Both the position numbers and the translations under genes were made by a program. Positions 1 through 8,678 of a stretch of DNA of 64,000 bases are shown piece after piece. The notes under the pieces were generated by a model, which was not told where the DNA came from, searched no databases, and worked only from the letters and a program-made list of their open reading frames with translations. Source of the DNA: JALZEG01 sp046263255 (GTDB lineage Bacteria > Actinomycetota > CADDZG01 > WHSQ01); the NCBI GenBank assembly GCA_046263255.1, contig JBHELD010000031.1:68926-132925 (forward strand), written 5' to 3'. How positions within the stretch are numbered: the stretch's first letter is position 1; each line of letters starts with the position of its first letter.

Positions 1-1158
1 TCACGGCGCGGTCACCTCCTCGTACACCGTCTCGAACGCGATCACGAGCTCGTCGACCGGCGGCGCGCCGTGAGCCGCCTCGTAGTACTGGAGGAACTGT
101 TGCTTCGGGTCGAGCCCGCGCAGCGACGGCCGCGCCTCGGCCTCCTCCGGCTGCGGCAGGACGAGCCTGACGTCCAGAGCGTTCGGCAGCGCGGCGCGCA
201 CGCGGTCGGCGAGGCCCGGCACCGGCTGGTCGACCCTGAGGTTCACCGTGAGGTAGGCGTCGCCGGCGTCGCCCGCGACCTTGTCGAGGGTGTCGAGCGT
301 CGCCGTCACCGTCACCAGCCTCCGCCCGGCCTCTACGGCAACCTGCCCGGCTCTCGGCGGAAGGCCCGGCCGCGCTTCCACGACCGTCACGGACTTGTCC
401 TGTCCGGCCTCACCGAAGTCGAGCTGGAGCAACGACCCGCAGTACCGGGTCTCGGAAGGAGCTCCCGCGACCTTCTGCGCTCTGTGGATGTGGCCGAGGG
501 CCACGTACGACGCGGTCGCCGGGAGGCGCTGCGGAGACACGGCGTACTCCGCGCCGATCGTCACCTGGCGCTCGCTTCCCGACGGTTTCGCCCCGCCGAC
601 GAACAGGTGCCCCATCAAGACGTTCACGCGGTCCCGCCGGAAGTGGCGCTCGTAGGACGCCATGAGGACGCCCATGTTCGAGTCGAAGTTGACGTACCCG
701 GCGGTCATGTCCTCGAAGAGCGACGCCGCATCCGAGAACCGCCGCGGCGACACGAACGGCAGGCACGCGACGAGCGCGCTCTCGCTCCCGTCCCGCGCCG
801 GCACCTCGACCAGGGCGCCGGCGTCCGGCGGCAGCACCCTGGGGACGACGCTCGTCCCGACGCGCGCGAGGAGCGGCGCGAACGCGGCGAGGCGAGCGGC
901 CGAGTCGTGGTTGCCGGGGATGCAGACGACGCCGATGTTCCTCTCGAACAGCTTGATGAACGTCTCGAAGATCACGGCGTCGGCGTCCGGCGTCACGGCC
1001 CGCTGGTCGTACACGTCGCCCGCGACGAGGACCGCGTCACAGCCCTCCGTCTCGGCGACCTCGACGACCGTGCCCAACGCGGCCGCGAACTCGTCCATGC
1101 GCGAGCGCCCGCGGATGGAGCGCCCGACGTGCCAGTCGCCGGTGTGGAGGAGCCGCAT
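1..1158 (-). CDS. sbcD: Mre11/SbcD-type DNA double-strand-break nuclease
   Basis: This encodes a 385-residue calcineurin-fold nuclease of the Mre11/SbcD family, which trims DNA ends and normally works with the Rad50/SbcC ATPase. All phosphodiesterase motifs are visible: GDWH (D8, H10), GDVYD (D48), GNHD (83-85), the histidine of GHLF (H184) and GHIH (H223, H225). The ATG at 1158 shares one base with the herA stop (TGATG), so translation is probably coupled. The stop codon is the first triplet of the window, so any partner ATPase gene would lie beyond the left edge. Its neighbours nurA and herA support a role in end resection. The family is certain; whether it is closer to archaeal Mre11 or bacterial SbcD needs a tree. 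Confidence 0.93.
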   Translation of the reverse strand: MRLLHTGDWHVGRSIRGRSRMDEFAAALGTVVEVAETEGCDAVLVAGDVYDQRAVTPDADAVIFETFIKLFERNIGVVCIPGNHDSAARLAAFAPLLARVGTSVVPRVLPPDAGALVEVPARDGSESALVACLPFVSPRRFSDAASLFEDMTAGYVNFDSNMGVLMASYERHFRRDRVNVLMGHLFVGGAKPSGSERQVTIGAEYAVSPQRLPATASYVALGHIHRAQKVAGAPSETRYCGSLLQLDFGEAGQDKSVTVVEARPGLPPRAGQVAVEAGRRLVTVTATLDTLDKVAGDAGDAYLTVNLRVDQPVPGLADRVRAALPNALDVRLVLPQPEEAEARPSLRGLDPKQQFLQYYEAAHGAPPVDELVIAFETVYEEVTAP

Positions 1159-2861
1159 CAGTCGCGGTTGAACTTCGAGAACACGTCTGCTTCCGCCGGC
1201 TCTCCGGGTCCGACCTCGTCGGACCGCGTCGCCCACGACGGGAACGGGAACCGGATCTGCATCGGGATCGGGACGTGCGGCTGCTGCAGGATCATCGATC
1301 CCGGCTTCAGGATCGCCGCCCGCGCGCGCGTCGCCGCAGGCATGAACCCGTACTCCGATCGCTCGGCCTCCGCGGTGTCGAGGCGGCCGACTACGCGGAA
1401 GGCCGAGTTTGCGATGATCCGGCGCTCGACCTCGCTCGCGGTCTGCTCGGCCCCCACGAGGATCATCCCGAGCGAGCGCCCGCGCTCGGCGACGTCGAGC
1501 AGCACCTCCTTGATCGGAGACCACCCCTCCCTCGGCGCGTACCGGTTGAGCTCGTCCAGGACGAGGAACGTCAGCGGCAGCCGCTGCCCCCCGCGCTCCT
1601 TCTGCTCGAAGAGCTTCTTGATGACGACGCCGGTGACGAAGCGCTTCGCGCGGTCGTGGAGGTTGTGGATGTCGACGACCGTGACCTGCGCGGCGTCCCA
1701 GTCGATCCGGTGGGCCTCGGGGCGTTCGGCCGCGCGGCCCCAGATCAGGTGGCCGACGCGGAACCGCGCCGACTCGAGCCGGCGCTGGAACGCCGCGATC
1801 GTGCCGTCGGCCATCCGGCCGCGCCACGCCGAGGCGTCGTCGTCCAGCTCGGAGATGACGAAGTCGACGAGGTCGTCGAACGACGCGATGAGGTTCCCCC
1901 TGAGGACGATCGACGCGTCGTGGTCGGGATCGTCCTCGGCCTCGCGGTCCAGGAACGACTCGACGCGCGCCACCAGGTCGGCGATCTGCGACCGTTCGTT
2001 CTCGGCCTCGGCGAACAGGAAGCGGAGGTAGCTCTCGCGGACGAACTCCTTGATCGTCCAGTAGTAGGCCTGCACGCCTTCCTTGCGCCCGCCGGTGTCG
2101 GGGACGGCCACGCCGGCTCGAGCCGTCACGGGCGCCCACAGCCCGACCGACTCGAACGGCCCCGCCGGCAGCCCCAGCCGCGCGTACTCCGCCCGCTGCT
2201 CCTCGTCGAGCTTCGCGTTCGGCTTGTCGAGGTGGAGCAGGTCCTCGCCCTTGACGTTGAAGACGATCGCCTTCGTGTTGATCCCGTGCGGCCCCAGCAC
2301 GTCCGAGTGGAACAGCGCGTAGAGCAGGAACAGCGCGTACGTCGTCTTCGTCGCGACCCCAGAGATCCCCGAGATGTTGACGTGCGCGCCGCGGGATCCG
2401 TCGAGGAAGTCGAGGTCGAGGTCGATGGGCTCGCCGTCGCGCGAGAGCCCGCCCGCGAGCCGGCGCTCGATCTGGTCGAGGTAGAGGACCTCGTCGCGCT
2501 CGGCGCCGCGGGCCCGGCGCGCGGGACGGCCCGGGAGCGGCGGCACGAACACCTCGGGCTCGAAGCGCGTCGCGACGACCTTCGCGGCCTGGGCGACGCC
2601 CGCGGGGAGGATCCCGCGGTCGACCAGGAAGACGTCGCTGTCGAGCGTCACGCCCTCGTGACGGGCCCGCACCTCCTGGACCAGCCCGGAGACGCGGATG
2701 CGGCCGCGACCGGGCACGTCGGTCTCGACGATCACGGCGTCGTCGAGCTGGAGGTAGGCCTCCTCGGCGACGCCGACCCAGAACGTGAGGGGGGTCGAGT
2801 CCTCGGTCCCGATGACGATCCCGACGTTCTCGGACTGGGCGTGAACCGCTGCGTCATCCAT
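1158..2861 (-). CDS. herA: HerA-like DNA translocase ATPase
   Basis: This 567-residue protein resembles HerA/DUF87 hexameric ATPases, which pump DNA into the NurA nuclease during end resection. Residues 1-110 look like the beta-barrel HAS domain. A P-loop-like segment lies at 162-174 (GISGVATKTT), Walker B is FLVLDELNRYAP (432-443), and the RIIANSAFRVVGR stretch (about 481-493) is typical of HerA. The P-loop is unusual because it lacks the glycine that normally precedes the lysine. The gene overlaps nurA by 8 bp upstream and the mre11 start by one base downstream, so the three form one operon. ATPase family is confident; the altered P-loop could be a lineage variant. Confidence 0.88.
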   Translation of the reverse strand: MDDAAVHAQSENVGIVIGTEDSTPLTFWVGVAEEAYLQLDDAVIVETDVPGRGRIRVSGLVQEVRARHEGVTLDSDVFLVDRGILPAGVAQAAKVVATRFEPEVFVPPLPGRPARRARGAERDEVLYLDQIERRLAGGLSRDGEPIDLDLDFLDGSRGAHVNISGISGVATKTTYALFLLYALFHSDVLGPHGINTKAIVFNVKGEDLLHLDKPNAKLDEEQRAEYARLGLPAGPFESVGLWAPVTARAGVAVPDTGGRKEGVQAYYWTIKEFVRESYLRFLFAEAENERSQIADLVARVESFLDREAEDDPDHDASIVLRGNLIASFDDLVDFVISELDDDASAWRGRMADGTIAAFQRRLESARFRVGHLIWGRAAERPEAHRIDWDAAQVTVVDIHNLHDRAKRFVTGVVIKKLFEQKERGGQRLPLTFLVLDELNRYAPREGWSPIKEVLLDVAERGRSLGMILVGAEQTASEVERRIIANSAFRVVGRLDTAEAERSEYGFMPAATRARAAILKPGSMILQQPHVPIPMQIRFPFPSWATRSDEVGPGEPAEADVFSKFNRD

Positions 2862-3816
2862 GCGCCGCCGCCTCCGTCAGGTGGGTCTGGAGCGCCCTCG
2901 CGATGAGGGTCGCGCTGCCGAGCCGGTGCTTCAGGCGCGCCTCGAGAGCCCCGACCGGCGTCAGGTTCTGCGGCGCACGCGGGTCCACCCCGGGCCGCCC
3001 CGCGAACGCCGGGAGATGACACGCGACCTGGTCGGCGACCCGTCGCGCCTCCTGCAGCCCGACGGTCGTCCTGACCTCGCAGCGCACCAGTCCCGCCAGG
3101 TCGTGCCAGATCTCCTGCTGCCGGATCAGCCTCACGTACCACGCGTACCGGTCGAGGACGTTGTTGCCGAGCGCGAACAGCGGCGTCCGTTCGCCGGGGC
3201 GAAGGCGCGGGAGTAGGTCCGCATGCGGCGTCTCCAGGTAGCGCTTGACCATCCGCTTGACGACGCCGACGACGACCCCGCCAGGGTGGCCGTCGAGGTG
3301 GAGCGGCCCGTCCGCGAACACGAGGGTCTCGCCCGCCAGCCGGGCCGCGAGCCTTTGCTCGGCCTCGAGCATGAGCCGTTGCAGCCTGATCCGAAGCCCC
3401 TGCGGCGACTCGTCGGCCACGGGGTACGGCTCGTAGATCATCGACATGCCCCCGACGTCCAGGAGCAGCGGGGGCGCGTCGATCCGTCCCCCGATGACCA
3501 GCGCGCGGGCCACCGGCTCGTCTTCCGCGACGTAGTGGGCCGTGCCGTCGCAGCGCACGGCCCCCGCGGTGCAGGAGCCCAGCAACCCCCACGCCTGCTT
3601 CCCTCCGTCCGTCGCCATCACCCGCAGCTCCGTCCGCATCACCCCGTCGACGAACGTCGCCGGCGGGCACGGCCCCGCCGCGGGAGCGATCGCGTCCGCC
3701 CAGTCAGGCGTCTCGACGGTCGGATCGACGACCGCGTTCGCCAGGTCCCCGTCGAGGTCCGCCTCGGCCCCCGCGGAATGATCCGGGCGCCAGGGATCGG
3801 CCTTCAGCACCACCAT
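2854..3816 (-). CDS. nurA: NurA-type 5'-3' nuclease
   Basis: This 320-residue protein matches the NurA domain, an RNase H-fold nuclease that degrades the 5' strand with HerA. The two acidic motifs expected of the family are present: FVDGVMRTEL (D57) near the N-terminus and VFADGPLHLDG (D169) in the middle. The gene opens the operon and overlaps herA by 8 bp. The ATG at 3816 is preceded at 6 nt by a TAGGGT hexamer, so the mRNA is probably leaderless. I rely on motif pattern and on the herA/mre11 context, because NurA sequences diverge strongly. Confidence 0.85.
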   Translation of the reverse strand: MVVLKADPWRPDHSAGAEADLDGDLANAVVDPTVETPDWADAIAPAAGPCPPATFVDGVMRTELRVMATDGGKQAWGLLGSCTAGAVRCDGTAHYVAEDEPVARALVIGGRIDAPPLLLDVGGMSMIYEPYPVADESPQGLRIRLQRLMLEAEQRLAARLAGETLVFADGPLHLDGHPGGVVVGVVKRMVKRYLETPHADLLPRLRPGERTPLFALGNNVLDRYAWYVRLIRQQEIWHDLAGLVRCEVRTTVGLQEARRVADQVACHLPAFAGRPGVDPRAPQNLTPVGALEARLKHRLGSATLIARALQTHLTEAAAHG

Positions 3817-3822
3817 GGGGTC

Positions 3823-3828
3823 ACCCTA
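3823..3828 (-). promoter_or_regulatory. -10 box of the nurA-herA-mre11 operon (leaderless)
   Basis: TAGGGT on the minus strand ends 6 nt before the nurA ATG. No ribosome binding site fits between, so transcription probably begins at or next to the start codon. Confidence 0.6.
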
Positions 3829-3920
3829 GAACGGGGGTACGACAGGTTTCCGGTTAACGCGCCGAATCTTTCGCGGCAAGCCCGGGGGCTAAGCAAGCAG
3901 GGGCGCGATCGACCCTCGGT

Positions 3921-3926
3921 TAACCT
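3921..3926 (+). promoter_or_regulatory. -10 box of KDPG aldolase gene (leaderless)
   Basis: TAACCT ends 6 nt before the ATG at 3933, with no Shine-Dalgarno sequence between. No clear -35 box is visible. Confidence 0.6.
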
Positions 3927-3932
3927 GCCCGC

Positions 3933-4595
3933 ATGAGCTCGAGGCTTCTGGAAGAGCGCGCGCAGCGACTGCGCGACGCGACCGTGATCGCGATCTTCCG
4001 GACGCGCGCGCCCGAGCACGCGGTCGAGGGGATCGGCGCGGCCGTGCGCGGGGGCTTCGAGGCCGTCGAGGTCACGATGAACACGCCCGGGGCGACCGAG
4101 GCGCTCGCCGAGGTGGCGGGGCGCGTCGACGCGATCGTCGGCGCCGGGACGATCGTGCACCCGGACCAGGTCAAGGAGGCCTACGACGCGGGGGCCGAGT
4201 TCGTCGTCACGCCGGTGGTCCTGCCGGAGGTCGTCGAGGCCGCGCACGGGCTCGCTCTCCCCGTCGCGCTGGGGGCTTCGACCCCGACCGAGATATTCGC
4301 GGCCCGCGCGGCCGGCGCCGACTGGGTCAAGGTCTTCCCCGGGGAGAGCCTCGGGGGCCCCGACTACGTCGCGGACGTCCTCGGCCCGCTCGACGGCACG
4401 CCGATCCTGGTGACCGGCGGTCTCACGGCCGAGAACTACCTGGGCTACCTCGACGCGGGGGCCGAGCTCGTGGGCTTCGCCGGCGCCGTCTTCGAGCCCG
4501 AGCTGATGGCGGAGGGGCGCTACGACGAGATGGAGCGGCGCGCGATCGAGGTCTGCCGGCGCCTGGACCTGTACCTCACGGAGAAAGAGGAGTAG
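3933..4595 (+). CDS. eda: KDPG/KHG-type aldolase
   Basis: This 220-residue class I aldolase has the TIM-barrel sequence of 2-dehydro-3-deoxy-6-phosphogluconate aldolase (Entner-Doudoroff pathway) or 4-hydroxy-2-oxoglutarate aldolase. The Schiff-base lysine is K133 in WVKVFPGES, the catalytic glutamate is E46 in VEVTMNT, and GAGT (70-73) and VTGG (160-163) are in place. N50 stands where the E. coli KDPG enzyme has Arg49, so the natural substrate may differ. No other Entner-Doudoroff gene is nearby. A leaderless promoter precedes the start. It is transcribed away from nurA. Confidence 0.88.
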   Translation: MSSRLLEERAQRLRDATVIAIFRTRAPEHAVEGIGAAVRGGFEAVEVTMNTPGATEALAEVAGRVDAIVGAGTIVHPDQVKEAYDAGAEFVVTPVVLPEVVEAAHGLALPVALGASTPTEIFAARAAGADWVKVFPGESLGGPDYVADVLGPLDGTPILVTGGLTAENYLGYLDAGAELVGFAGAVFEPELMAEGRYDEMERRAIEVCRRLDLYLTEKEE

Positions 4596-4604
4596 GCGGC
4601 GCGG

Positions 4605-5990
4605 CTAGACCGACGCCACCGACGACAGCTCCGCGATCGACTTCTCGATGCCCTCAGCCAGGACCGCGAGGTCCGGCGCCGTGTCGTAGTCGCCCAGCAG
4701 GCCGAACCCGATCGTCCCGTTGTACGAGAGCAGCGCGACGCCGAGGGTCGTGTTGTCCGCGAGCGGGAGCACCGGGTAGACCTCCTTCATCTCGCGGCCC
4801 AGCGTGTAGAGCGGGATCTGCGGCCCCGGTACGTTCGTCACGACGAGGTTGAACGCGCGCTGGCGCGCGACGAGCCGCGCCGCCTGTGCGACGATCGTCG
4901 GCGGCGCGTACTCGCCGAGGCTCGCGAGGACCTGGGCCCCCACGGCCTGACCGGACTGCTTCAGGTCGCCCATCGTCGCCGTGATCGTCTCGAGCCGGCG
5001 CCGCGCGTCGGGCTCGTAGACCGGGAGCGGCGCCCACATCGACGCTACGCGGTTCCCGAGCGCGCCGCGCTCGGCCTCGGCGCGCACCGACACCGGCACC
5101 ATGGCGCGCAGCGTCAGGTCCCCCACTCGCTCGCCGCGCGCCTTCAGCAGCCGGCGAAGCCCGCCCGTCACCGCCGTGAGGACGACGTCGTTGACGGTCC
5201 CGCCGAGTGCGTTCTTGATCCGCTTGATCTCGCCGAGGTCGGCGAGGACGGTCTCGAACCTGCGGTGCGGCCCGATCGGCTGGTTGAGAGAGCTCGTCGG
5301 CGCGAAGTCGAGCGTCCCGCCGACGAACGACGCGAGCGCGCGCAGGCTCTCGAGCAGGCGGTTCGGGACCTTGGTCGGGTCCATCACGCTCGACTGGAGC
5401 GTTCGGACGATCTCGGCCGGCGACGTCAGCCTCTCGCGCAGCGCGTCCATCAGCAGCCTGTCGGGCGTCGGCTCGGGATCGGGGCGCCACGCCTGCGGCT
5501 CCACTTGCTGCGGCTCCGGTCCGAGGTCCAGGATGACCGACATGATGTCCGCTCCGGACACGCCGTCGACGAGGCAGTGATGCGTCTTGCTGATCAGCGC
5601 GAACCGGTCGTTCGTGAGGCCCTCGGCGAACCAGATCTCCCACAGCGGCTTCGTGCGGTCGAGCTGCTGCGACATGATCCGCGCGGTGAGGCGGCGGAAC
5701 TTCGAGTCGTCGCCCGGGCTCGGGAGCGCGGTGTGCCGCACGTGGTATTCGAGGTTGAAGTGAGTGTCGTCGACCCACACGGGGCGGCCCAGCCCGAACG
5801 GGACCGTCATGAGCTTCTGCCGGAAGCGCGGCACCATCTGGAGCCGCCGCCGGATCATGTCCAGGACCTCTTCGTAGTCGGGCGGCGGGCCCTCGAAGAT
5901 CGCGGCGCCGCCGACGTGCATGTGCGTGTCCGGGCCCTCCAGGTGGAGGAAGAGCTCGTCCAGGACGCCGAGGCGCTCGAACTGCGACAT
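4605..5990 (-). CDS. wax ester synthase/diacylglycerol acyltransferase (WS/DGAT)
   Basis: This 461-residue enzyme belongs to the bacterial WS/DGAT family, which transfers acyl-CoA to long-chain alcohols or diacylglycerol for storage lipid. The condensing motif HHCLVDG is at 137-143, and the N-terminal stretch MSQFERLGVLDELFLHLE is typical. An upstream in-frame start would add 50 residues, but they read as low-complexity sequence overlapping pcm. A TACCAT hexamer 6 nt before the chosen ATG supports the shorter start. Family is secure; which lipid it makes cannot be read from sequence. It converges on the aldolase gene with a 9-bp gap. Confidence 0.92.
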   Translation of the reverse strand: MSQFERLGVLDELFLHLEGPDTHMHVGGAAIFEGPPPDYEEVLDMIRRRLQMVPRFRQKLMTVPFGLGRPVWVDDTHFNLEYHVRHTALPSPGDDSKFRRLTARIMSQQLDRTKPLWEIWFAEGLTNDRFALISKTHHCLVDGVSGADIMSVILDLGPEPQQVEPQAWRPDPEPTPDRLLMDALRERLTSPAEIVRTLQSSVMDPTKVPNRLLESLRALASFVGGTLDFAPTSSLNQPIGPHRRFETVLADLGEIKRIKNALGGTVNDVVLTAVTGGLRRLLKARGERVGDLTLRAMVPVSVRAEAERGALGNRVASMWAPLPVYEPDARRRLETITATMGDLKQSGQAVGAQVLASLGEYAPPTIVAQAARLVARQRAFNLVVTNVPGPQIPLYTLGREMKEVYPVLPLADNTTLGVALLSYNGTIGFGLLGDYDTAPDLAVLAEGIEKSIAELSSVASV

Positions 5991-5996
5991 GCGGCG

Positions 5997-6002
5997 ATGG
6001 TA
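5997..6002 (-). promoter_or_regulatory. -10 box of the WS/DGAT gene (leaderless)
   Basis: TACCAT on the minus strand ends 6 nt before the ATG at 5990 and decides that start over a longer open frame. Confidence 0.55.
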
Positions 6003-6024
6003 CTCCCGGCGCGCGGGGCACCCC

Positions 6025-6663
6025 GTGCCTAAGACCAACGAGGGGCTCGCGCGCCTCGTCCGCGGCGACCTGGGGCCCGGACGGATCGCCGACGCGTTCA
6101 CCGAGGTAGACCGGGCCGGCTTCGTCCCTCCCGGCTCCACCGACGTCTACCGCGACCGGCCCGTGCCCATCCCCGAGGGCCAGACGACGTCGCAGCCGTC
6201 GCTGATCGCGCGGATGATCGAGGCGCTCGACCCGCGTCCGGACGACAGGGTGCTCGAGGTGGGGACCGGCTACGGGTACCAGACCGCGTTGCTGGCGAAG
6301 CTCTGCCGCGAGGTGGTCTCGATCGAGCGCTGGGAGTCCCTGGCGGAGCAGGCGCGCAAGAATCTCGCCGCCGCAGGGACCCAAAACGCCGACGTGATCG
6401 TCGGTGACGGGTGGAAAGGATGTCGCGCCAGGGCGCCGTTCGACGGGATCGTCGTCGCGGCCGCCGCGACGGAGGTCCCGTCCGCGTATCACGAGCAGCT
6501 CGCCGACGGCGGGCGGCTAGTGATCCCCGTGAAGAGGAGAGGGAGCGACGAGGTGACGCTATACGTGAAGGGAGACGCCGAGCTCGAGGCGGTGCGGCTG
6601 GTCGCCCCCGCGCGCTTCGTTCCGCTCGTGAGGGAGGACTTGTGGCCGGACGATCTGTGCTGA
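6025..6663 (+). CDS. pcm: protein-L-isoaspartate O-methyltransferase
   Basis: This 212-residue SAM-dependent methyltransferase repairs isoaspartyl damage in proteins. It carries the family segment PEGQTTSQPSLIARMIEAL (50-68), which matches the QTISQP signature, and the SAM-binding motif EVGTGYGYQT (78-87). The GTG at 6025 gives a normal family length; an ATG at 5989 would add 12 residues. It overlaps the following lipoprotein gene by 22 bp, so the two are probably co-transcribed. Family confident, exact start less so. Confidence 0.88.
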   Translation: MPKTNEGLARLVRGDLGPGRIADAFTEVDRAGFVPPGSTDVYRDRPVPIPEGQTTSQPSLIARMIEALDPRPDDRVLEVGTGYGYQTALLAKLCREVVSIERWESLAEQARKNLAAAGTQNADVIVGDGWKGCRARAPFDGIVVAAAATEVPSAYHEQLADGGRLVIPVKRRGSDEVTLYVKGDAELEAVRLVAPARFVPLVREDLWPDDLC

Positions 6664-7577
6664 GGCTCTTGGCGTGCGGCGCGGCGCTGCTCGTCGCGGC
6701 GTCGTGCGCGGAGTCGGAGCTGGCTTCCTCCGAGGGCTGTTGCGCCGGCGGGGCGCAGTCGACTTCGCCCGGCACGCTCCCGTCGCTCACGCTCCCTCCC
6801 GGCTCGCCGGGCGACGAGCAGGAGCCGTTCTCGTTCGCGGCGATAGGCGACTTCGGCACGGGGGAGCAGGACCAGCACGACGTCGCCGAGCGCATGTGCT
6901 CGTGGCGCGAGAACCACGGGTTCGACCTGGTCTTCACGACCGGCGACAACGTCTACCCGGAGGGGGACCCCGACGACTTCCAGAAGAAGTTCTACGAGCC
7001 GTACGAGTGTCTGACGGACGAGGGCGTCTCGTTCCACGCGGTGCTGGGGAACCACGACGTGAAGACGGACAACGGGCGCCCCGAGATCGAGGACGAGAGC
7101 TTCGGGATGCCCCGGCGCAACTACGTCGTGCGCACCGGCGGCGTGCGCTTCGTGATGATCGACTCGAACAGCCTGAACATGGACTTCCTGAGGCGAGCGA
7201 CCCGCGCGCGCGCCGGCGACGACTGGACGATCGTCGCGCTGCACCATCCCGTGTACTCGCCCGGCGACGGCCACGGCTCGGAGCCGGGCTTCCGGCCCAA
7301 GCTCCCACGGCTGTTCCGCAAGCGCGGCGTAGACCTGGTGCTGCAGGGGCACGACCACATCTACGCAGTGACGAAGCCGTTGAAGGGGATCCGCTACGCC
7401 GTCACCGGCGGCGGGGGAGCGGGGCTCTACGGCTGCACCGACCAGCCGTTCAGCGCGAAGTGCGCGGCGCGCCACCACTTCCTGTACGTGACCGCGACCG
7501 CCGACGAGCTGATCGTGAAGGCCGTGCCGGACGAAGGAAAGGCGTTCCACACCTTCAGGACGGAGGGCCTCGACTAG
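6642..7577 (+). CDS. lipoprotein metallophosphoesterase (acid phosphatase-like)
   Basis: This 311-residue calcineurin-like phosphoesterase is exported and lipid-anchored. The N-terminus has a hydrophobic core and a lipobox ending at C22 (LLVAASC). Metal-binding motifs follow in order: GDFG (69-72), GDNVY (101-105), GNHD (136-139), LHHPVYS and QGHDHIY. The pattern resembles purple acid phosphatases. A GGAGG 4 nt upstream supports the GTG at 6642; a GTG at 6657 that overlaps the pcm stop is an alternative. The substrate is unknown. Confidence 0.85.
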   Translation: MAGRSVLRLLACGAALLVAASCAESELASSEGCCAGGAQSTSPGTLPSLTLPPGSPGDEQEPFSFAAIGDFGTGEQDQHDVAERMCSWRENHGFDLVFTTGDNVYPEGDPDDFQKKFYEPYECLTDEGVSFHAVLGNHDVKTDNGRPEIEDESFGMPRRNYVVRTGGVRFVMIDSNSLNMDFLRRATRARAGDDWTIVALHHPVYSPGDGHGSEPGFRPKLPRLFRKRGVDLVLQGHDHIYAVTKPLKGIRYAVTGGGGAGLYGCTDQPFSAKCAARHHFLYVTATADELIVKAVPDEGKAFHTFRTEGLD

Positions 7578-7584
7578 GTAGCCG

Positions 7585-8574
7585 CTACGGTTCGTTCTTG
7601 CCGTGGAAGAGGTTCGAGACCGAGTCTTCCTCGAAGACCGCCTGGATCGTGTCGCCGATCAGCGGCGCGATCGAGAGCACCCTTATCTTGTCGATCTCCT
7701 TGTCGGGGCTGAGGGGAACCGTGTTCGTCACGATGACCTGCTCGATCTGGGAGTTCTTTATCCGGTCGATCGCGGGCCCCGACAGGATGCCGTGCGTCGC
7801 CGCGGCGTAGACCCGCGTCGCGCCGGCCTCGACCAGCAGGTCCGACCCGTTCACCAGAGTCCCCGCGGTGTCGATCATGTCGTCGACGACGACGCAGATC
7901 TTGTCCTTCACCTCACCCACCACGGTCTTGGCCTCGCTCACGTTGCGCATGTCCTTGCGGCGCCTCTTGTGGAGGAACGCGACCTGCCCGTGAAGGTCGT
8001 GGAACTCCGCCAGGTGCTGCACCCACTTGTCGGCCAGCCGCACGCCGCCGGCGTCCGGCGACACGATCACGAAGTCGCCGTCGAGCAGGTCCTCGAAGTA
8101 CTCGGCGAGCACCGGCATCGCCGTCAGGTGGTCGAAAGGCACGTCGAAGAAGCCCTGGATCTGGCCGCTGTGCAGGTCGACCGAGACCATCCGGTCGACG
8201 CCCGCGGCCTCGTAGATGTCCGCCATGAGCTTCGCCGTGATCGGCTCGCGGCCCCGCGCCTTGCGGTCCTGGCGGGAGTACGGGTAGAGGGGGCAGACGG
8301 CCGTGATCCGCTTCGCGGAGGCCCGCTTCAGCGCGTCGATCACGATCAGCTGCTGCATGATGAAGTGGTCGACCGGCTCGCAGATGCTCTGGATGATGAA
8401 GGCATCGGCGCCGCGGACGGACTCGGCGAGGCGGGCGTAGGTCTGGGAGTCCGCGAACTGCGCCGTCTCCAGCACCCCCAGCTTCATCCCCAGGTGGTCC
8501 GCGATCTCCTCGGCGAGGGGGGGGTTGGCCTCGCCGGACAGGAGTATCAGCCTTTTTTTGGTCGACACCTGCAT
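7585..8574 (-). CDS. prs: ribose-phosphate pyrophosphokinase (PRPP synthetase)
   Basis: This 329-residue class I enzyme makes phosphoribosyl pyrophosphate from ribose 5-phosphate and ATP for nucleotide, His and Trp synthesis. RQDRKARGREPITAKL (101-116) is the flexible catalytic loop, DLHSGQIQGFF (133-143) is the signature, and VVVDDMIDTAGTL (228-240) is the PRPP loop. Length is normal. The usual neighbour glmU is absent. A TACACT hexamer lies 8 nt before the ATG, with only a run of C between, so the mRNA is probably leaderless. Confidence 0.96.
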   Translation of the reverse strand: MQVSTKKRLILLSGEANPPLAEEIADHLGMKLGVLETAQFADSQTYARLAESVRGADAFIIQSICEPVDHFIMQQLIVIDALKRASAKRITAVCPLYPYSRQDRKARGREPITAKLMADIYEAAGVDRMVSVDLHSGQIQGFFDVPFDHLTAMPVLAEYFEDLLDGDFVIVSPDAGGVRLADKWVQHLAEFHDLHGQVAFLHKRRRKDMRNVSEAKTVVGEVKDKICVVVDDMIDTAGTLVNGSDLLVEAGATRVYAAATHGILSGPAIDRIKNSQIEQVIVTNTVPLSPDKEIDKIRVLSIAPLIGDTIQAVFEEDSVSNLFHGKNEP

Positions 8575-8582
8575 GGGGGGCG

Positions 8583-8588
8583 AGTGTA
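8583..8588 (-). promoter_or_regulatory. -10 box of prs (leaderless)
   Basis: TACACT on the minus strand ends 8 nt before the prs ATG; no Shine-Dalgarno sequence fits in between. Confidence 0.55.
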
Positions 8589-8678
8589 TCCGCAGCAGCA
8601 GCGGCCCATCCGGAATGCGGCAACCCGGCGGGTCGTTGCACCGATCCCGAGCGACGCGACCCCGGCAGGAGCCAGGAC

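Noticed and set aside
1158..2139. N-terminal extension of the Mre11 reading frame to 712 residues
   Set aside because: The extension is antisense-like Arg/Pro-rich sequence in another frame of herA; the ATG coupled to the herA stop is the proper start.
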